Positions 4,562 to 5,570 of a stretch of 5,570 nt of DNA are shown piece by piece. Made by a program: the position numbers and the translations under genes. Origin of the DNA: Actinomycetes bacterium (GTDB lineage: Bacteria; Actinomycetota; Acidimicrobiia; Acidimicrobiales; JAJYPT01); NCBI GenBank assembly GCA_021795135.1, contig JAJYPT010000121.1, positions 1-5,570 of the forward strand. The letters run 5' to 3'. How positions within the stretch are numbered: position 1 is the first letter of the stretch; every line of letters begins with the position of its first letter. A model generated the notes under the pieces. It did not search any database and had not been told where the DNA came from. It saw only the letters and a list, made by a program, of their open reading frames with translations.

Positions 4562-5570
4562 TTAGGCAAAATGATCGGGTAGATCATTTTCATAAAGAAC
4601 AACATCTGTTGGACCTAAATTTTGTCGAACCCAAGCTACGGCTTCAGCTCTATTTTTTACAACCCTTATAGAACTCTTCTTGTCTAATTGTTCATCAGAT
4701 GCTGCTTTTGCACCTTTCAAAAGTGCTTTTTTATTTGTTTTACCCACAACAATAAAATCATCTGCAACTAAAACCGCTTGTCGGGCAAATAACTCATTAT
4801 CTATTTCTTGACGACTTCCTAATTCAATCATACCTGGAGTCACCACAACTTTTCTTGAAGAATCTTTGAAGGTATTGGCCAAAACAAAAAGGGCTGCTTT
4901 ACAACCACTTGGATTGGAATTATAGGTGTCATCAATAATAGAAAAACCACGATCACTAGTTGAAAAAGTCAATCTATTTGGAGCTACAGGCAAAGTGGGC
5001 AACGCTTTTACAATTGCAGGAATTGTCACTCCTAGTTCAATTGCTGCACCAATTGCACAAGCTACATTAGTTGGGGCAGCACTTGGAACTGAAAAAGTAG
5101 TAACTTTTTCACCTTTTATATATACATCTAAATTATCTTGGGTCTTTTTGACACAAACAAAAGCGTTTTGATTCAAAGCCGAACAAGTTATAACTTTTTT
5201 CCCTCTGGCGACTTGAGCTGCTAGATTAGAAAGACGTTCATCGTCAATGTTCAAAACAGCTATAGTTGCTCTTTCTAAAATCTCAGACTTTTCTTTTACA
5301 ATTTTGTCTTCTGTGCCAAATCTTTCTAAATGCACAGGGCCAATGGCTGTTATTATTCCTATATCAGGAGGTACCCAAGAACAAAGCTGGGCAATTTCTC
5401 CCCTGCCATAGGTACCCATTTCTGCAATAAATACCTCTACATCGCTGCTGAGTTGACTATTTATGGACCGAGCAAGTCCAGCTGTGGTATTAAAACTCCT
5501 AGGAGTGGCCAATACCTGTTTTGAACCAGAAACCAAATGGGCTAAGTACCCCTTGGTGGTAGTTTTACCA
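4562..5570 (-). CDS. murF: UDP-MurNAc-tripeptide--D-Ala-D-Ala ligase (MurF), 5' end missing
   Basis: MurF adds the D-Ala-D-Ala dipeptide to UDP-MurNAc-tripeptide in the cytoplasm, the last soluble step of peptidoglycan precursor synthesis. The frame stays open to the right edge; the first complete codon (5569-5567) is the Gly of the Mur-ligase P-loop, GKTTTK. The visible 335 residues therefore lack the N-terminal domain, roughly 110 residues by family length. Counting from that Gly: TPRSFNTTAG at 22-31, EMGTYGRGE at 50-58, GPVHLERFGT at 77-86, the probable carbamylated Lys K94 in KSEIL, DDTYNSNPSG at 213-222 and TPGMIELG at 244-251. The C-terminus ends ENDLPDHFA in place of the KxSRxxxLE-like ending of textbook MurF, and NRL (198-200) replaces the usual GR. 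This points to an alternative MurF branch. A TTG at 5536 is internal, not the start. The stop is 11 nt before ddl, indicating one transcript. Confidence 0.9.
   Translation of the reverse strand, partial: GKTTTKGYLAHLVSGSKQVLATPRSFNTTAGLARSINSQLSSDVEVFIAEMGTYGRGEIAQLCSWVPPDIGIITAIGPVHLERFGTEDKIVKEKSEILERATIAVLNIDDERLSNLAAQVARGKKVITCSALNQNAFVCVKKTQDNLDVYIKGEKVTTFSVPSAAPTNVACAIGAAIELGVTIPAIVKALPTLPVAPNRLTFSTSDRGFSIIDDTYNSNPSGCKAALFVLANTFKDSSRKVVVTPGMIELGSRQEIDNELFARQAVLVADDFIVVGKTNKKALLKGAKAASDEQLDKKSSIRVVKNRAEAVAWVRQNLGPTDVVLYENDLPDHFA
4568..4590. repeat. Perfect hairpin at the murF 3' end, just before the ddl RBS
   Basis: AAAATGATC (4568-4576) and GATCATTTT (4582-4590) are exact reverse complements around GGGTA. 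On the mRNA it is a 9-bp stem with a UACCC loop ending in UUUU, 7 nt before the ddl Shine-Dalgarno sequence. It spans the codons for the conserved NDLPDHF ending of MurF. It could act as a weak attenuator, mRNA-processing site or 3'-protecting hairpin between the two genes. Its A/U-rich stem and short U-run make it a poor full terminator. Confidence 0.55.
5090..5111. repeat. Perfect hairpin inside murF (9-bp stem, 4-nt loop)
   Basis: TGAAAAAGT (5090-5098) and ACTTTTTCA (5103-5111) are exact reverse complements around AGTA. It lies in the codons for EKVTTFS, in the middle of the MurF central domain. Function unknown; may be chance. Confidence 0.45.

Noticed and set aside
4926..5171. Open frames on the plus strand across murF, and similar ones across ddl, the ferritin-like lipoprotein and the methyltransferase
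   Set aside because: They lie opposite well-supported genes and their translations show no domain or motif.
5534..5536. TTG as a possible murF start codon
   Set aside because: Translation upstream of it continues in frame through the P-loop GKTTTK to the edge, so the true start lies outside the window.

Overview
This is an AT-rich stretch (visibly well over 60% A+T) in which every supportable gene lies on the minus strand, so genes are read from right to left. The gene content points to a low-GC member of the Actinomycetota, possibly Acidimicrobiia-like. The reasons are a class I methyltransferase of a type I associate with actinobacteria (WAIP...PW N-terminus, HP..LN..W..RP..P block), a membrane PH-domain protein with a SHOCT tail, paired Tat-exported ferritin-like proteins, and GTG start usage. 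This placement comes from remembered family features, not from a database search.

Right part (5570 to 3444): a cell-wall precursor pair. The 3' three quarters of a murF gene runs in from the right edge, starting inside its P-loop. It is followed after 11 nt by a D-Ala-D-Ala ligase gene with a GTG start and a strong ribosome binding site. Ddl makes the D-Ala-D-Ala dipeptide and MurF joins it to the UDP-MurNAc-tripeptide, so the two genes encode consecutive steps. Both proteins carry non-textbook motifs (ENDLPDHF at the MurF C-terminus, NTIPGSLAKYLW in Ddl), which suggests a matched alternative MurF/Ddl lineage.

Middle (3388 to 2557): a 207-residue membrane protein with two TM helices, a bacterial PH domain and a SHOCT tail. 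A 208-nt spacer follows. It holds a long imperfect inverted repeat touching the stop codon of the PH gene, and then a good sigma70-type promoter.

Left part (2556 to 334): a three-gene operon. Two Tat-dependent ferritin-like proteins are joined by a TGATG stop/start overlap; the first has no lipobox and the second is a lipoprotein. A SAM-dependent methyltransferase follows after 25 nt. The two ferritin-like proteins are diverged paralogues with the same predicted metal-ligand pattern ([D/E], HxxH, E, ExxH) and the same ARPL motif near the C-terminus. This looks like an extracytoplasmic metal- or redox-handling module.

Left edge (333 to 1): 272 nt of very AT-rich spacer, then the first 20 codons of another minus-strand gene that leaves the window.

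Several perfect short inverted repeats lie inside coding regions, the longest a 14-bp stem in the first ferritin-like gene. I saw no tRNA, rRNA, CRISPR array, transposase or canonical GC-rich intrinsic terminator.
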